Origin: an uncultured Ectothiorhodospiraceae bacterium
GTDB taxonomy: Bacteria > Pseudomonadota > Gammaproteobacteria > XJ16 > Halofilaceae
Direction of reading: 5' to 3'
NCBI GenBank assembly: GCA_913055615.1
Contig: CAJXKK010000001.1
Span: 1 to 64,000 of the forward strand
Length of the DNA: 64,000 bases
The translations under genes were made by a program, and so were the position numbers. How positions within the stretch are numbered: the first letter of the stretch is position 1; each line of letters opens with the position of its first letter. This document shows positions 39,719 to 47,714 of the stretch, one piece after another. Under the pieces are notes generated by a model that was not told the DNA's origin, did no database searches, and saw nothing but the letters and a program-made list of their open reading frames with translations.

Positions 39719-40498
39719 TCAGCCGCGGATGCCCTCGGAAACCATCAATTTCTGGGAAATGGCCAGAATAGCCTCGATGGTGAGGGCGAGCAAAGCGACC
39801 ACGATCGCGCCGCCGACCACCTGGGTCAGCTCGCGCGTCGCGAGTCCGTCGATCAGGTAACGCCCGAGACCGCCGAGTCCGACGTAGGCCGCGAGCGTCG
39901 CGGTCGACATGACCTGCACGGCCGAAGTCCGGATGCCCGCCATGATCACCGGCAGCGCGATCGGCAATTCGATCTGCCACAGGCTCTGCCAGCCGGTCAT
40001 GCCGACCCCGCGCGCCGCCTGGCGGATGTCGGGATCGACGGAACGCATGCCGACATAGCTGTTGGTTACGATCGGCGGAACGCCCAGCGCGACCAGCGCG
40101 ACCAGGATGGGGGTATCGCCGTAACCCACGAGCAGGAATACGAGGATCACCACACCGAACTCCGGTACCGCGCGTCCGATATTCGATACATTGATCGCTA
40201 GCAGGCCACCACGGCCGAGATGACCGAGCCCGATCCCCACCGGCAGCGCGATCAGCATCGCGATGAGCATGGAGACAAAGACGTAGTAGACATGCTCACC
40301 GACACGGACGGGGATTCCGCTGTCACCCTGCCAGTTGGCCGGATTCGCGAACCAGTCGACGGTGTTCAGGAAGATACCGACCTCACCGCCCGCGGCAGCG
40401 GCGCCGGCGGCCTTGACCGTGAACACCACCAGCACGACGACCGTCGCCACCGCCGGCAAGGCAAAACGCATCGACATGAGGCCGCGGAGAAGGGTCAT
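39719..40498 (-). CDS. Osmolyte ABC transporter permease (OpuC/YehW type)
   Basis: 259 residues with about six membrane helices and the binding-protein-dependent permease loop (ARGVGMTGWQSLWQIELPIALPVIMAG, shown by key residues EL-P-ALP-IMAGIR). The N-terminal helix plus extracellular loop resembles YehW. It pairs with the next permease upstream and overlaps it by an ATGA. Start set at that ATG rather than at the longer ORF. Confidence 0.9.
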   Translation of the reverse strand: MTLLRGLMSMRFALPAVATVVVLVVFTVKAAGAAAAGGEVGIFLNTVDWFANPANWQGDSGIPVRVGEHVYYVFVSMLIAMLIALPVGIGLGHLGRGGLLAINVSNIGRAVPEFGVVILVFLLVGYGDTPILVALVALGVPPIVTNSYVGMRSVDPDIRQAARGVGMTGWQSLWQIELPIALPVIMAGIRTSAVQVMSTATLAAYVGLGGLGRYLIDGLATRELTQVVGGAIVVALLALTIEAILAISQKLMVSEGIRG

Positions 40499-41130
40499 TC
40501 GCGGCCCCGCCGCCACGGCGTCAGCAACCACAGCGCGCCGACCAGGGCCAGATCGACCACCACGGCGAGTACGACCGACAGGAGGAATCCGACGAAGATG
40601 GGTGTCGTGCGATGCAGCGTGAAGCCGCTGATGAAAAGCTGCCCGAGGCCGCCCTGCCCGATCAGCGCCGTCACGGTCACCAGTCCGATGGTCGTAACCG
40701 CCGCGATCCGCACACCGGCCATGATGACGGGCAGCGCGACGGGCAGTTCCACGGTGAACAGCTGACGCAGACGGGTGTAACCCATTGCCCGGGCGGCCTC
40801 ACTGACAGCACGCGGCACACCGTTGAATCCGGCGACGATATTGCGGAACAGGATCAGCAGCGTATAGATGGTGAGACCGATCAGCGACGTCGTCACAGAC
40901 AGCCCCGTAAACGGGATCAACAGGATGAACAGCGCCAGCGAAGGGATGGTGAAGGCCACCCCCGTCACCGCGAGCGCGGTGCCATACATCCGCGGCCAGT
41001 GCACCGCCGCCAGCGCCAACGGGAACGCGATCAGGAAACCGAACAGCATCGCCAGCCCGGCCAGGTGCATGTGCTCCAGGGTCTTGTCGAGCAGCACAGC
41101 GGTGTTGCTTTCGATCCAGGACCAGCGCAC
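40495..41130 (-). CDS. Osmolyte ABC transporter permease (OpuC/YehY type)
   Basis: 211 residues, five to six helices, a GTG start, and the EAA-type loop ELPVALPVIMAGVRIAAV. IPSLALFILLIPF is typical of OpuCB/YehY permeases. It lies 5 bases after the ATPase stop, so the ABC genes are translationally packed. Confidence 0.9.
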   Translation of the reverse strand: MRWSWIESNTAVLLDKTLEHMHLAGLAMLFGFLIAFPLALAAVHWPRMYGTALAVTGVAFTIPSLALFILLIPFTGLSVTTSLIGLTIYTLLILFRNIVAGFNGVPRAVSEAARAMGYTRLRQLFTVELPVALPVIMAGVRIAAVTTIGLVTVTALIGQGGLGQLFISGFTLHRTTPIFVGFLLSVVLAVVVDLALVGALWLLTPWRRGRE

Positions 41131-41135
41131 GGGAT

Positions 41136-42224
41136 CTACGCCAGTACCCGGTTCAGGCTTGCCTGGGTCAACACACCCTGCAGGCGCTCCTCGCTGTCGA
41201 GTCTCGGGGCGATGCCGATGGTCGAGGCCACCATTGCATTGACCGCTGCGCGCAGCGAGTCACCCTCGCTCACCGTATAGCGGAACGCCGTGGTCACCGC
41301 GTCGGCGACCGCGGCGCCGGTCAATGCATCGAGCGCGAGCCACCCATGCACGCGTCGATCCTCGCCCACCACGATCACCCAGTCGCGACCATGACGCCGG
41401 GCGATCTCGCGGGCCGCTTGCGCACTGTCACCTGGCGTGACGACGGGGGCGTCCTCCACCGCGACATCCGCGACATCGATCAGCGCGAGGCGGCGCAACT
41501 CGCGATCACGCCCGAGAAATCCGACGACAAAATCATCCGCGGGTGACGCGAGCAGTTCGGTCGGCGATGCGTACTGGGCGATCCGCCCACCATTGCGGAA
41601 GACCGCGATGCGATCACCCAGCTTGATCGCCTCATCGATATCGTGGGTTACGAATACGACGGTCTTGCCCAAACGCTGCTGGAGCCGCACCAATTCGTCC
41701 TGCAGGTGCGTGCGCACGATCGGATCGACGGCCGCGAACGGTTCGTCCATGAGCATCAGCGGTGGATCCGCGGCGAGCGCACGCGCGACCCCCACCCGCT
41801 GCTGCTGCCCGCCCGAAAGCTCGTGCGGAAAACGATCGAGCAGATCCGGCGTCAGGCCCACCAGTTCGGCGAGTTCTTCAACACGCCGGTCGATCCGTTC
41901 CCGCGGCCAGCCGAGCAGGCGCGGAACGGTGGCGATATTCGCGCCGATCCGGCGATGAGGGAACAGTCCCGAGGTCTGCATGACATAGCCGATGCCACGC
42001 CGAAGCTGGATCCGGTCCTGGCCCATGATATCGCTGCCGTTCATCAGGATGCGGCCGGAGGTCGGATCCTCGAGGCGATTGATCATGCGCAGCGAAGTCG
42101 TCTTGCCACACCCGGAGGGACCGACCAGTACGGTCAGTTCGCCATCCGGTATTTCGAGATCGAGGGCCTCGACCGCTGGCGGGCTGTCGTCAAACCGCTT
42201 GGTCACGGACTCGAATCGGATCAT
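41136..42224 (-). CDS. Osmolyte ABC transporter ATPase with C-terminal CBS domains (OpuCA type)
   Basis: 362 residues. Walker A VGPSGCGKTT (34-43), signature LSGGQQQRVGVARAL and Walker B MLMDEPFAAVD are followed by a CBS pair (about 245-355). In OpuA/OpuC transporters the CBS module senses ionic strength to gate uptake of betaine-type solutes, which would fit a halophile. The longer ORF upstream of MIRFESVTKRF is rejected because this is the conserved ABC start. Confidence 0.92.
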   Translation of the reverse strand: MIRFESVTKRFDDSPPAVEALDLEIPDGELTVLVGPSGCGKTTSLRMINRLEDPTSGRILMNGSDIMGQDRIQLRRGIGYVMQTSGLFPHRRIGANIATVPRLLGWPRERIDRRVEELAELVGLTPDLLDRFPHELSGGQQQRVGVARALAADPPLMLMDEPFAAVDPIVRTHLQDELVRLQQRLGKTVVFVTHDIDEAIKLGDRIAVFRNGGRIAQYASPTELLASPADDFVVGFLGRDRELRRLALIDVADVAVEDAPVVTPGDSAQAAREIARRHGRDWVIVVGEDRRVHGWLALDALTGAAVADAVTTAFRYTVSEGDSLRAAVNAMVASTIGIAPRLDSEERLQGVLTQASLNRVLA

Positions 42225-42667
42225 CGAATGTTCGCCGGTCGGGATCGGTTGTCGGATAGGCCATGCGCCATCGCCCGCCGCACACCGCGTCCGCGCGAGG
42301 GCGCGTGGCGTCGCGACCACCTGAGCGTCAACGAGACCAGCATGATCCTGAACACATGCCGCGGTGTCGACCCTGGGCGCATGACGGCCGCAGTGTCAGC
42401 CGCCCGCACACGGCACGAGTGCCTCCTGATCGATGGCATCTGACGATCTTCGGATAGCGGCCGCTATAGGATGTTTCGGCGAGTGGCGCCTCGCCGTGGT
42501 CGCCCGCCGATCGCCTGCAGCCGGGCTGCCTTGGGACGCCCGGGTGAACCGCAGGGGTTGCGTTGCGCAGCCGCGGTAGGGTCAGTTCCCATCAGGACTG
42601 TCGGCGTCACCGGTCACCACGATCGGTACACCCCGGAACCGGCCGGTCCGCACTGGGGGGATGGTTC
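42225..42667. other. Intergenic region upstream of the osmolyte ABC operon
   Basis: About 440 bases without a convincing gene. It must contain the ABC operon promoter on the minus strand and ends at the terminator of the next operon. Short ORFs here lack ribosome sites and recognisable proteins. No clear -35/-10 pair was identified. Confidence 0.55.
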
Positions 42668-42743
42668 GAAAACAAAAAAGTATACCGCACCGGACGATGC
42701 CGCCGTTCGAACAAACGGCGGCAGAGCGCCCGGTACGATATAC
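42668..42743 (-). terminator. Strong rho-independent terminator after the acidic-repeat peptide gene
   Basis: Read on the minus strand: an outer stem of about 14 bp (42743-42730 with 42693-42680, two mismatches) and an inner perfect 9-bp stem GCCGCCGTT/AACGGCGGC (42722-42714 with 42707-42699, 6-base loop) are followed by TTTTTTGTTTT. It lies 26 bases beyond the peptide stop codon and closes the ligase-doxX-peptide operon. Confidence 0.9.
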
Positions 42744-42768
42744 CTGTCGTGAATCCTGCCGCGGCCGT

Positions 42769-43092
42769 TCAATAGCCGCTTTCGGATTCACCCTCTGCTT
42801 CGCCTTCGGCCTCACCTTCGGCCTCACCTTCGGCCTCACCTTCGGCCTCACCTTCGGCCTCACCTTCGGCCTCGCCTTCGGCCTCGCCTTCGGCTTCACC
42901 TCCGGCCTCACCTTCGGCCTCGCCGTCCGCTTCGGCCACGGTCATCTGGTACCCATCATCGGCGACCGCATCGGAGACAATTGCATGCCCTCCCGACACG
43001 CCCGCGACGAGTGCCAGCACCGGTGCCGCGTAGGCGATACCGCGTGACAGACTGCGAAGCAGTTGCTGCCGTTGCGCTTCTTCTTGAGACAT
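42769..43092 (-). CDS. Leader-plus-acidic-repeat peptide, (GEAE)n tail ending in GY
   Basis: 107 residues. The N-terminus MSQEEAQRQQLLRSLSRG is polar. It is followed by a hydrophobic, signal-like stretch (19-37: IAYAAPVLALVAGVSGGHA) and a short spacer with DDGYQMTVAEA. From residue 57 to 103 there are about 11 GEAE-type repeats, then ESESGY. AGGAGGAGAT precedes the ATG. No known family recognised. It is the last gene of an operon with a TTL/PqqD fusion enzyme and DoxX. I infer that it is a modification substrate (precursor) or exported acidic peptide. The Glu/Gly-rich tail with C-terminal Tyr resembles tubulin tails. Confidence 0.85.
   Translation of the reverse strand: MSQEEAQRQQLLRSLSRGIAYAAPVLALVAGVSGGHAIVSDAVADDGYQMTVAEADGEAEGEAGGEAEGEAEGEAEGEAEGEAEGEAEGEAEGEAEGEAEGESESGY
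42805..42924 (-). repeat. 12-bp tandem repeat encoding GEAE
   Basis: Ten consecutive 12-base units (plus-strand form TTCGGCCTCACC). The first five (42805-42864) are identical; the later ones differ at one or two bases (CTCGCC, CTTCACC or TCCGGC variants). The unit is in frame with the peptide, so copy-number change by slippage would only lengthen or shorten its tail. The high identity points to recent expansion. Confidence 0.95.
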
Positions 43093-43181
43093 ATCTCCTC
43101 CTGAGACTTTGCGACCGAAGTCGCATTACACGAGGTCGAAATGCACCTCGATCGGCTCATCGCCGGTGACCATGGAGACAA

Positions 43182-43601
43182 TCAGAATTCGTTGCCCCTC
43201 ACGAGGATGTACAGGGCCACGAGCAACAATGTGACCTGGAACATCATGCCCCCGAGCGGATGAGTCGGCGTGGCCATGAAATGCCACTGCCCCCAGTGCT
43301 CCATGACGATCGCGCCCAACATAACGGGTACGGTCATCACGGCACCAAGACGGGTAATCCAGCCGTTCGTCAGACCTCCAAGCACGATCAACGCGCCGGC
43401 ACCGATCTCGGCAAGCGCTACGAGTAACGCCATGAGGTACGGTAATTCCATGACCGCCGCGAATCCGTCGATCCCGCTCCCCATGAACTTGTCGATCCCC
43501 GTATAAAGGAATACGGATAAGAACGCCGCCCGAACAAACCAGTGCGCGTGCCGGCCAACGGCATCGAGGGATTCATCCCCGCTATTCATCGGTGCCCCCA
43601 T
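43182..43601 (-). CDS. DoxX family membrane protein
   Basis: 139 residues with four membrane helices: RAAFLSVFLYTGIDKFM, PYLMALLVALAEIGAGALIVLGG (in part), LGAVMTVPVMLGAIVMEHWGQ, and FQVTLLLVALYILVRG. The early IDKF and AEIGAGALIVLGG segments are typical of DoxX. DoxX proteins occur with quinone or thiol chemistry and in several peptide-modification operons. GGAGGA lies upstream of the ATG. It is between the ligase and the acidic peptide. An 89-base gap before the peptide contains only a 15-codon ORF (MVTGDEPIEV...) of doubtful meaning. Confidence 0.88.
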   Translation of the reverse strand: MGAPMNSGDESLDAVGRHAHWFVRAAFLSVFLYTGIDKFMGSGIDGFAAVMELPYLMALLVALAEIGAGALIVLGGLTNGWITRLGAVMTVPVMLGAIVMEHWGQWHFMATPTHPLGGMMFQVTLLLVALYILVRGNEF

Positions 43602-43706
43602 GCTCTCCTCCTTTTGTCATCATTCCAGCGATTGCGGTGTCACCACAGCGTGTCCATCACTTCGGCACCGTGGCCTTCCGTAATGTGTGGCTGAGCATGG
43701 CAGCTA

Positions 43707-46205
43707 TCAGCGATCCGCATAATCCGTACTTGTACGGACCGTTTCCTCTTCGTTTGCGACGGCCGCACCACTGTCGGCCGCCGGGATCAATTCCGCGATC
43801 CGTTCCCCCTTGGCATCGCGATCAACGGCATAGATCGGGCGTTCACTGAGCCATTCGGCGATCCGCGCTATTGTCTGTCGATCCGGGCGTTCCGCGTCCG
43901 GCTGATAAACCTGCGGGATCAGATACGCGAGCGCGGCATGGAACCCGATGCGTTCAGGCTGTGCGTCGCCCTGGTGGCTCGTCGGGGTCCGAGCGATGAT
44001 TACGGCCTCGATCGACTGCAGTCGGTTTTCCGGCATCGACGCCTCCAGCGCGCCGAGACGCCCGAACGACCACAGCGGCATGCCGGGCGTTGCATCAGCG
44101 GCCTCAGCGGGGTCATACGTGTGGCGCAGGGGCAACCCGAGGCCATGCACACAGCCCGTCTCCGCCAGATCGATCCGTACGCCACCGCTGACGCCGCCAC
44201 CCGCCACCTCGCGGCATGTCAGTGCGAGGCGATCATCGCCATCGCCGCCCTCACGGCATACCAGCGCGTTGCGCGATGCGCGCTCGTCAACCGCGGCGCT
44301 GAACCGGACGAGGGCCGCCGGCAAAGCGATCTCACCGGACTCCGGCGCGCGCTTGAGTAAATCCTCCACCAGCCAGGGTCCCAGCGCCGCGAGCGACAGG
44401 TTCTCCGCGACCGCCGTACCATCGGTGATCACATCGAAGCCGTGTCGCGAGCGCACGATCTCGATCTGCACGCCGGCCGCGTCGCAGCCGCTGCTGCGCA
44501 GGGGCTGGAAGATCGGATCCAGACGCCGGAAAGCCGGTCGACTCCAGCCACGCAGTTCCAGCGGATTCGCGCCACAGAGCAACTCCAGCCGATGGAGATG
44601 CTCGGCCCCGTCGATCCGCGCATGGCGGCTGTCGGTCCATGGTTCGGCCCAATCGGTGGTGGGCTCGTCCGCCAATGTCTGGATCAGGAGCCCGTCGCGG
44701 GACCAGTCCGCGAACGCGTCCCACACCTGCCGTTCAACCGCGGTCAGTGCCTGCGGGTCGCCGTCCGGGTCGAGTCCACTGGCGGCGACGAGCTCGCGCA
44801 CGACCGTATCCGGATCGCCGCCCTCGCTCGCGTGGAGCCAGATCAGCGACGCGGTCGGGTTGGGCGCGAAGACCTCGCCACTGGCCTCGGCATAGAGCGT
44901 GAGCTGGTCATCGGCGATCACCTCGGCGACACGCCAGCGGCGGGCGACCGGGTTCTCCACGGTACGCCCGGCGACGTGGCGCGCCAGAACCATGTCGGCG
45001 CGGCGCGGGAACGGGAAAAACGGCAGGTGGCGCTCCGGCTCCGGTGTCGGGTATACCCGCCGGAACCCGCCGGCACGGCCCGCCTCCGCGTCAGCCTCCG
45101 CAGCGAGCTCTTCCGGCGAGCCGTCCGCGCCCACGCGCTGGCGATTGGCGTCATTGAGACCAACAAGGGCGACCATGTCGTTCACCAGCCGGTGTTTGAC
45201 CTGCTCCTCGACGACGCCCCCGTCCTCCGGGGCGGCACAGACCCCGAGCGACGGGCTTAGGTTGCACTCGAGCAGCCACGGGTTGAGGTCCTCATCAACC
45301 AGGCAATCCATACCGATCAGTTCGTAGCATCCGCGCGGATCCGCCCCGAAACGATCAGTCGCCGAGCGCATGTTTTCGCGCGCCCCGATCAGGGTCAGGG
45401 CGATCAGATCGTCGATGCGTTCGAACAGCTTTTGATCGTCGTGCCCCTGTTCGCGAAGCCAGGCGCGGTAGCGCTTGAAATCGATGAATACGACCGGCGA
45501 CTCAGCGTCGGTGTTGTGCGCATTCACATCGGGGTTGGTCTGATGGACGTAGGGATTTGATCGATCTTCGAGCGAGTACGGACAGGACGCGAGTTTGGCG
45601 AAGCCCTGTTCGTACACGTAGACCCGCAACGGTTCGACCGAACTGACCAGGACATAGAGCCGCAGGACATACTTGCGGTCTTTCATAAGATGCGGCCGGG
45701 AGAGATACCCCTGCACCAGCCAGCGATCATCGGTCGGCGTCTCCGCCACATCGTCGAGCAGCCGGATATCGCGCCCGCGGGCACCGTTCTTCGGTTTCAG
45801 CATCCACAGCTGATCGGGATCGTCCGTGGCCGCCGACAGCAGCGCGTGGTAATCGCCCGGCATGCTGTAGACGCTTGGAACGAATTCCGTCCGCCGGGCC
45901 AAAGTGCTGCCCTCGCCGTACGCTACCGTTGCCCGCTCGCGGATCGCGCGCAGCGTAGCGTCCAGGCGACTCTTGATCGTCAGGCAGTTGTTACCTGGTA
46001 TATGGTTAACAGTGCGATTCGGCGCCGTTGCCCGGAAGGCCGCGCGCTCGGGCATCCCGGTATGCCAGCACGTATCCCACTCTTTTTCGTCGCCCGGCCC
46101 CCAGAGCGCCGGATCCAGCGAATCCTCGAAGAAAACGTCCTGTTCGCGTTCCCGCCGGCCCGACAGGCGGTAGCGGAAACGGGCTGACCGATCGGCTTCA
46201 CTCAT
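43707..46205 (-). CDS. TTL-family ATP-grasp ligase fused to PqqD-like and HprK-like regions
   Basis: 832 residues; GGAGGT lies 4 bases before the ATG. Residues about 65-350 form a tubulin-tyrosine-ligase (TTL/TTLL) domain: VNHIPGNNCLTIKS, MLKPKNGARGRDI (K137), WLVQGYLSRP, DRKYVLRLYVLVSS (K178, R182) and GMDCLVDEDLNPWLLECNLSPSLG (D300, E313, N315), all expected ATP/Mg residues. About 423-510 resembles PqqD (peptide-binding): LYAEASGEVFAPNPTASLIWLH. About 535-805 resembles HprK-related proteins of RiPP clusters but has no P-loop. TTL enzymes ligate an amino acid onto a Glu-rich tail. The PqqD region suggests recognition of a leader peptide, probably the acidic-repeat protein two genes downstream. 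Function is inferred. Confidence 0.88.
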   Translation of the reverse strand: MSEADRSARFRYRLSGRREREQDVFFEDSLDPALWGPGDEKEWDTCWHTGMPERAAFRATAPNRTVNHIPGNNCLTIKSRLDATLRAIRERATVAYGEGSTLARRTEFVPSVYSMPGDYHALLSAATDDPDQLWMLKPKNGARGRDIRLLDDVAETPTDDRWLVQGYLSRPHLMKDRKYVLRLYVLVSSVEPLRVYVYEQGFAKLASCPYSLEDRSNPYVHQTNPDVNAHNTDAESPVVFIDFKRYRAWLREQGHDDQKLFERIDDLIALTLIGARENMRSATDRFGADPRGCYELIGMDCLVDEDLNPWLLECNLSPSLGVCAAPEDGGVVEEQVKHRLVNDMVALVGLNDANRQRVGADGSPEELAAEADAEAGRAGGFRRVYPTPEPERHLPFFPFPRRADMVLARHVAGRTVENPVARRWRVAEVIADDQLTLYAEASGEVFAPNPTASLIWLHASEGGDPDTVVRELVAASGLDPDGDPQALTAVERQVWDAFADWSRDGLLIQTLADEPTTDWAEPWTDSRHARIDGAEHLHRLELLCGANPLELRGWSRPAFRRLDPIFQPLRSSGCDAAGVQIEIVRSRHGFDVITDGTAVAENLSLAALGPWLVEDLLKRAPESGEIALPAALVRFSAAVDERASRNALVCREGGDGDDRLALTCREVAGGGVSGGVRIDLAETGCVHGLGLPLRHTYDPAEAADATPGMPLWSFGRLGALEASMPENRLQSIEAVIIARTPTSHQGDAQPERIGFHAALAYLIPQVYQPDAERPDRQTIARIAEWLSERPIYAVDRDAKGERIAELIPAADSGAAVANEEETVRTSTDYADR
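43723..43738. promoter_or_regulatory. Palindrome TCCGTAC-tt-GTACGGA upstream of doxX
   Basis: A perfect 7+7 bp palindrome with a 2-base spacer, inside the last codons of the ligase gene and 122 bases upstream of the doxX ATG. The 14-mer CGTACTTGTACGGA recurs at 47723-47736 in a larger palindrome upstream of the DinB-like gene. It could be an operator, but no regulator gene is nearby. Confidence 0.4.
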
Positions 46206-46455
46206 GAGTACCTCCATTACCATGTCCATGAGCCGGCGAGGCCCGGCCCGTGATCCGCATTGCAGCGCGCCTGCAGTGTTCCCCCGTAGCGGTGCCCAGC
46301 AGGGAATCATCTTGCGAACCGAATGTAGCCCCAAGGCCCCGGGGGAGAAATATGGGGAACTACGTATAGGCCGGGCCGGAACCGTTCGCGACACTGGCGC
46401 GCACTCCCGGGCCATCACCGGCGGGAGAGAATGCGAACCACGTGGAGGCACGATT

Positions 46456-46947
46456 ATGGCTGTGGTCTTTGACGAAGGGTTTTACGAGGGATTCGGTCCG
46501 CAGTGGACGGAATCGCTCGAGGCCATCGCGCACGAAACCGGCATCGATTCGCTGTTGATCATGCGCTCGACTCCGACGCACATGGTTACGGCGGCGAGCG
46601 CGGGGCCTCGCCGCGACAGCTACCACCCGGGCGATGCCGGCCCGAAGAGCGTGAATCCCGGCTGCCACAAGCTCTACTGCGAACAGGTTGTGAATGAGGG
46701 ACAGCCGCTCGAGGTCCGTGACGCCCGTACCGACCCGGAATGGGAGGGCAACGAAGACCTCGTCCAGTTCGGCCTGGGCACGTATCTGGGCTTCCCCCTG
46801 CGCGGGCCGGACCAAGAGATCCTCGGCACGATCTGCGCGCTCCACCATGAGCCGTTCGATTTCGATGCCGGCGAGCCAAGCCTGCGCGACCGCCTGCAAA
46901 CGCTGCAGGGCGAAATCGAACGCGATCTGTCAGCCGCCACGGCCTGA
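46456..46947 (+). CDS. GAF-domain protein
   Basis: 163 residues, a single GAF domain: LYCEQVVNEGQPLEVRDA (key CE, PLEV-DA), DPEWEGNEDLVQFGLGTYLGFPLRGPDQEILGTICALH (in part). This subtype usually appears as the sensor half of histidine kinases or diguanylate cyclases; here it stands alone without an output domain. GGAGG precedes the ATG. It is divergent from the TTL ligase across 250 bases, so it might share regulation with that operon. Ligand unknown. Confidence 0.85.
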   Translation: MAVVFDEGFYEGFGPQWTESLEAIAHETGIDSLLIMRSTPTHMVTAASAGPRRDSYHPGDAGPKSVNPGCHKLYCEQVVNEGQPLEVRDARTDPEWEGNEDLVQFGLGTYLGFPLRGPDQEILGTICALHHEPFDFDAGEPSLRDRLQTLQGEIERDLSAATA

Positions 46948-46957
46948 CGGTGACACG

Positions 46958-46988
46958 CCCGGGCGCTGCGGCGGTCCCAGCGCCCGGG
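46958..46988. terminator. Hairpin after the GAF gene
   Basis: CCCGGGCGCT (46958-46967) and AGCGCCCGGG (46979-46988) pair perfectly over 10 bp, 11 bases after the GAF stop and between convergent genes. There is no T-run, so termination would be partial or bidirectional. Confidence 0.55.
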
Positions 46989-47002
46989 GCTATTCGCGAT
47001 TA

Positions 47003-47023
47003 CCGGATGCCGGCAGCATCCGG
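47003..47023. terminator. Second hairpin between convergent GAF and DinB-like genes
   Basis: CCGGATGC (47003-47010) and GCATCCGG (47016-47023) form an 8-bp stem with a 5-base loop. It is adjacent to the larger hairpin and 45 bases from the DinB-like stop, and could serve as that gene's terminator. Confidence 0.45.
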
Positions 47024-47067
47024 ACGCCGGGCGGCAGGTTAAGAATCCGCTCCGGGGAGACTCAGCG

Positions 47068-47619
47068 CTACGGCACCGCGGCCACGGGGTCGCCCGATTG
47101 CGCCCGGTAGCGAAGGGTCGAACCGGCGACACCGAATCCTGCGGGCAGGCCGCGGCCATGCCATTGCGCGAGCAGCGCGATCAAGGCCATATGGTGGACC
47201 GTATGGCTGAGCACGAAGTGGCATTCACGCTCGAGTGTCGATTCGATCTCGCAGGGGGCCCGCTTATCGTCGGCGGAGGTGTACCGCACCCGAACCGACG
47301 CGGGGCCCTGCGTTTCGGGCAGCGCCGCCAGGCGCTCACGGAGCCTGGCGATACGCTCGCTGGCGACCCGCGGATCCGTTTCGACCTCCGGATCGCGTGC
47401 ACGGGTCTCATAGTCGATGCGGCCACCAGAACACTGTAGCAGGCTCTCATAGTGCTCCAGCACATGGCGCACATGCCTGCCGATGGGATCGGCGCCAACC
47501 TGCTGATGGGTATAGTCTCCCGGTTCCAGGCGTGCCAGCAGTCCGTCGATGTGGTCGAGCTGGTCCAGATTGTCGCGGCAGAGCGCCGCGAGATTCGCCG
47601 CCACGGTCGCAGTCGTCAT
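47068..47619 (-). CDS. DinB-like putative metal-dependent protein
   Basis: 183 residues, four-helix DinB/YfiT-like pattern. Candidate metal ligands are HVRHVLEHYE (about 49-58) and the C-terminal HFVLSHTVHHMALIALLAQWHG (HxxxHxxHH, about 133-148; shown by motif). Members include thiol-dependent transferases and DNA-damage-inducible proteins of unknown function. AGGGAGG lies 7 bases before the ATG. A 26-bp near-perfect palindrome lies about 100 bases upstream. Confidence 0.75.
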   Translation of the reverse strand: MTTATVAANLAALCRDNLDQLDHIDGLLARLEPGDYTHQQVGADPIGRHVRHVLEHYESLLQCSGGRIDYETRARDPEVETDPRVASERIARLRERLAALPETQGPASVRVRYTSADDKRAPCEIESTLERECHFVLSHTVHHMALIALLAQWHGRGLPAGFGVAGSTLRYRAQSGDPVAAVP

Positions 47620-47714
47620 CCCGTATCCTCCCTGGTCAGCCGGCGTGGCGAATTCCCTGCCGGGCGTATCGCCTTTCTGCCGTTATCGGGATATTTCCAC
47701 GCCACACGCCAGCC

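Noticed and set aside
42781-42930. Tandem 12-bp array considered as CRISPR
   Set aside because: Units are contiguous with no spacers and are in frame within a coding sequence.
43092-43181. 15-codon ORF (MVTGDEPIEV...) between doxX and the acidic peptide
   Set aside because: Very short, no strong ribosome site and no way to judge conservation; mentioned but not listed as a gene.
42769-43601. Bufferin-type (DUF692/MNIO) cluster, because DoxX sits beside a small leader peptide
   Set aside because: No MNIO/DUF692 enzyme is present and the peptide has no Cys or EGKCG motifs; the modifying enzyme is a TTL ATP-grasp protein instead.
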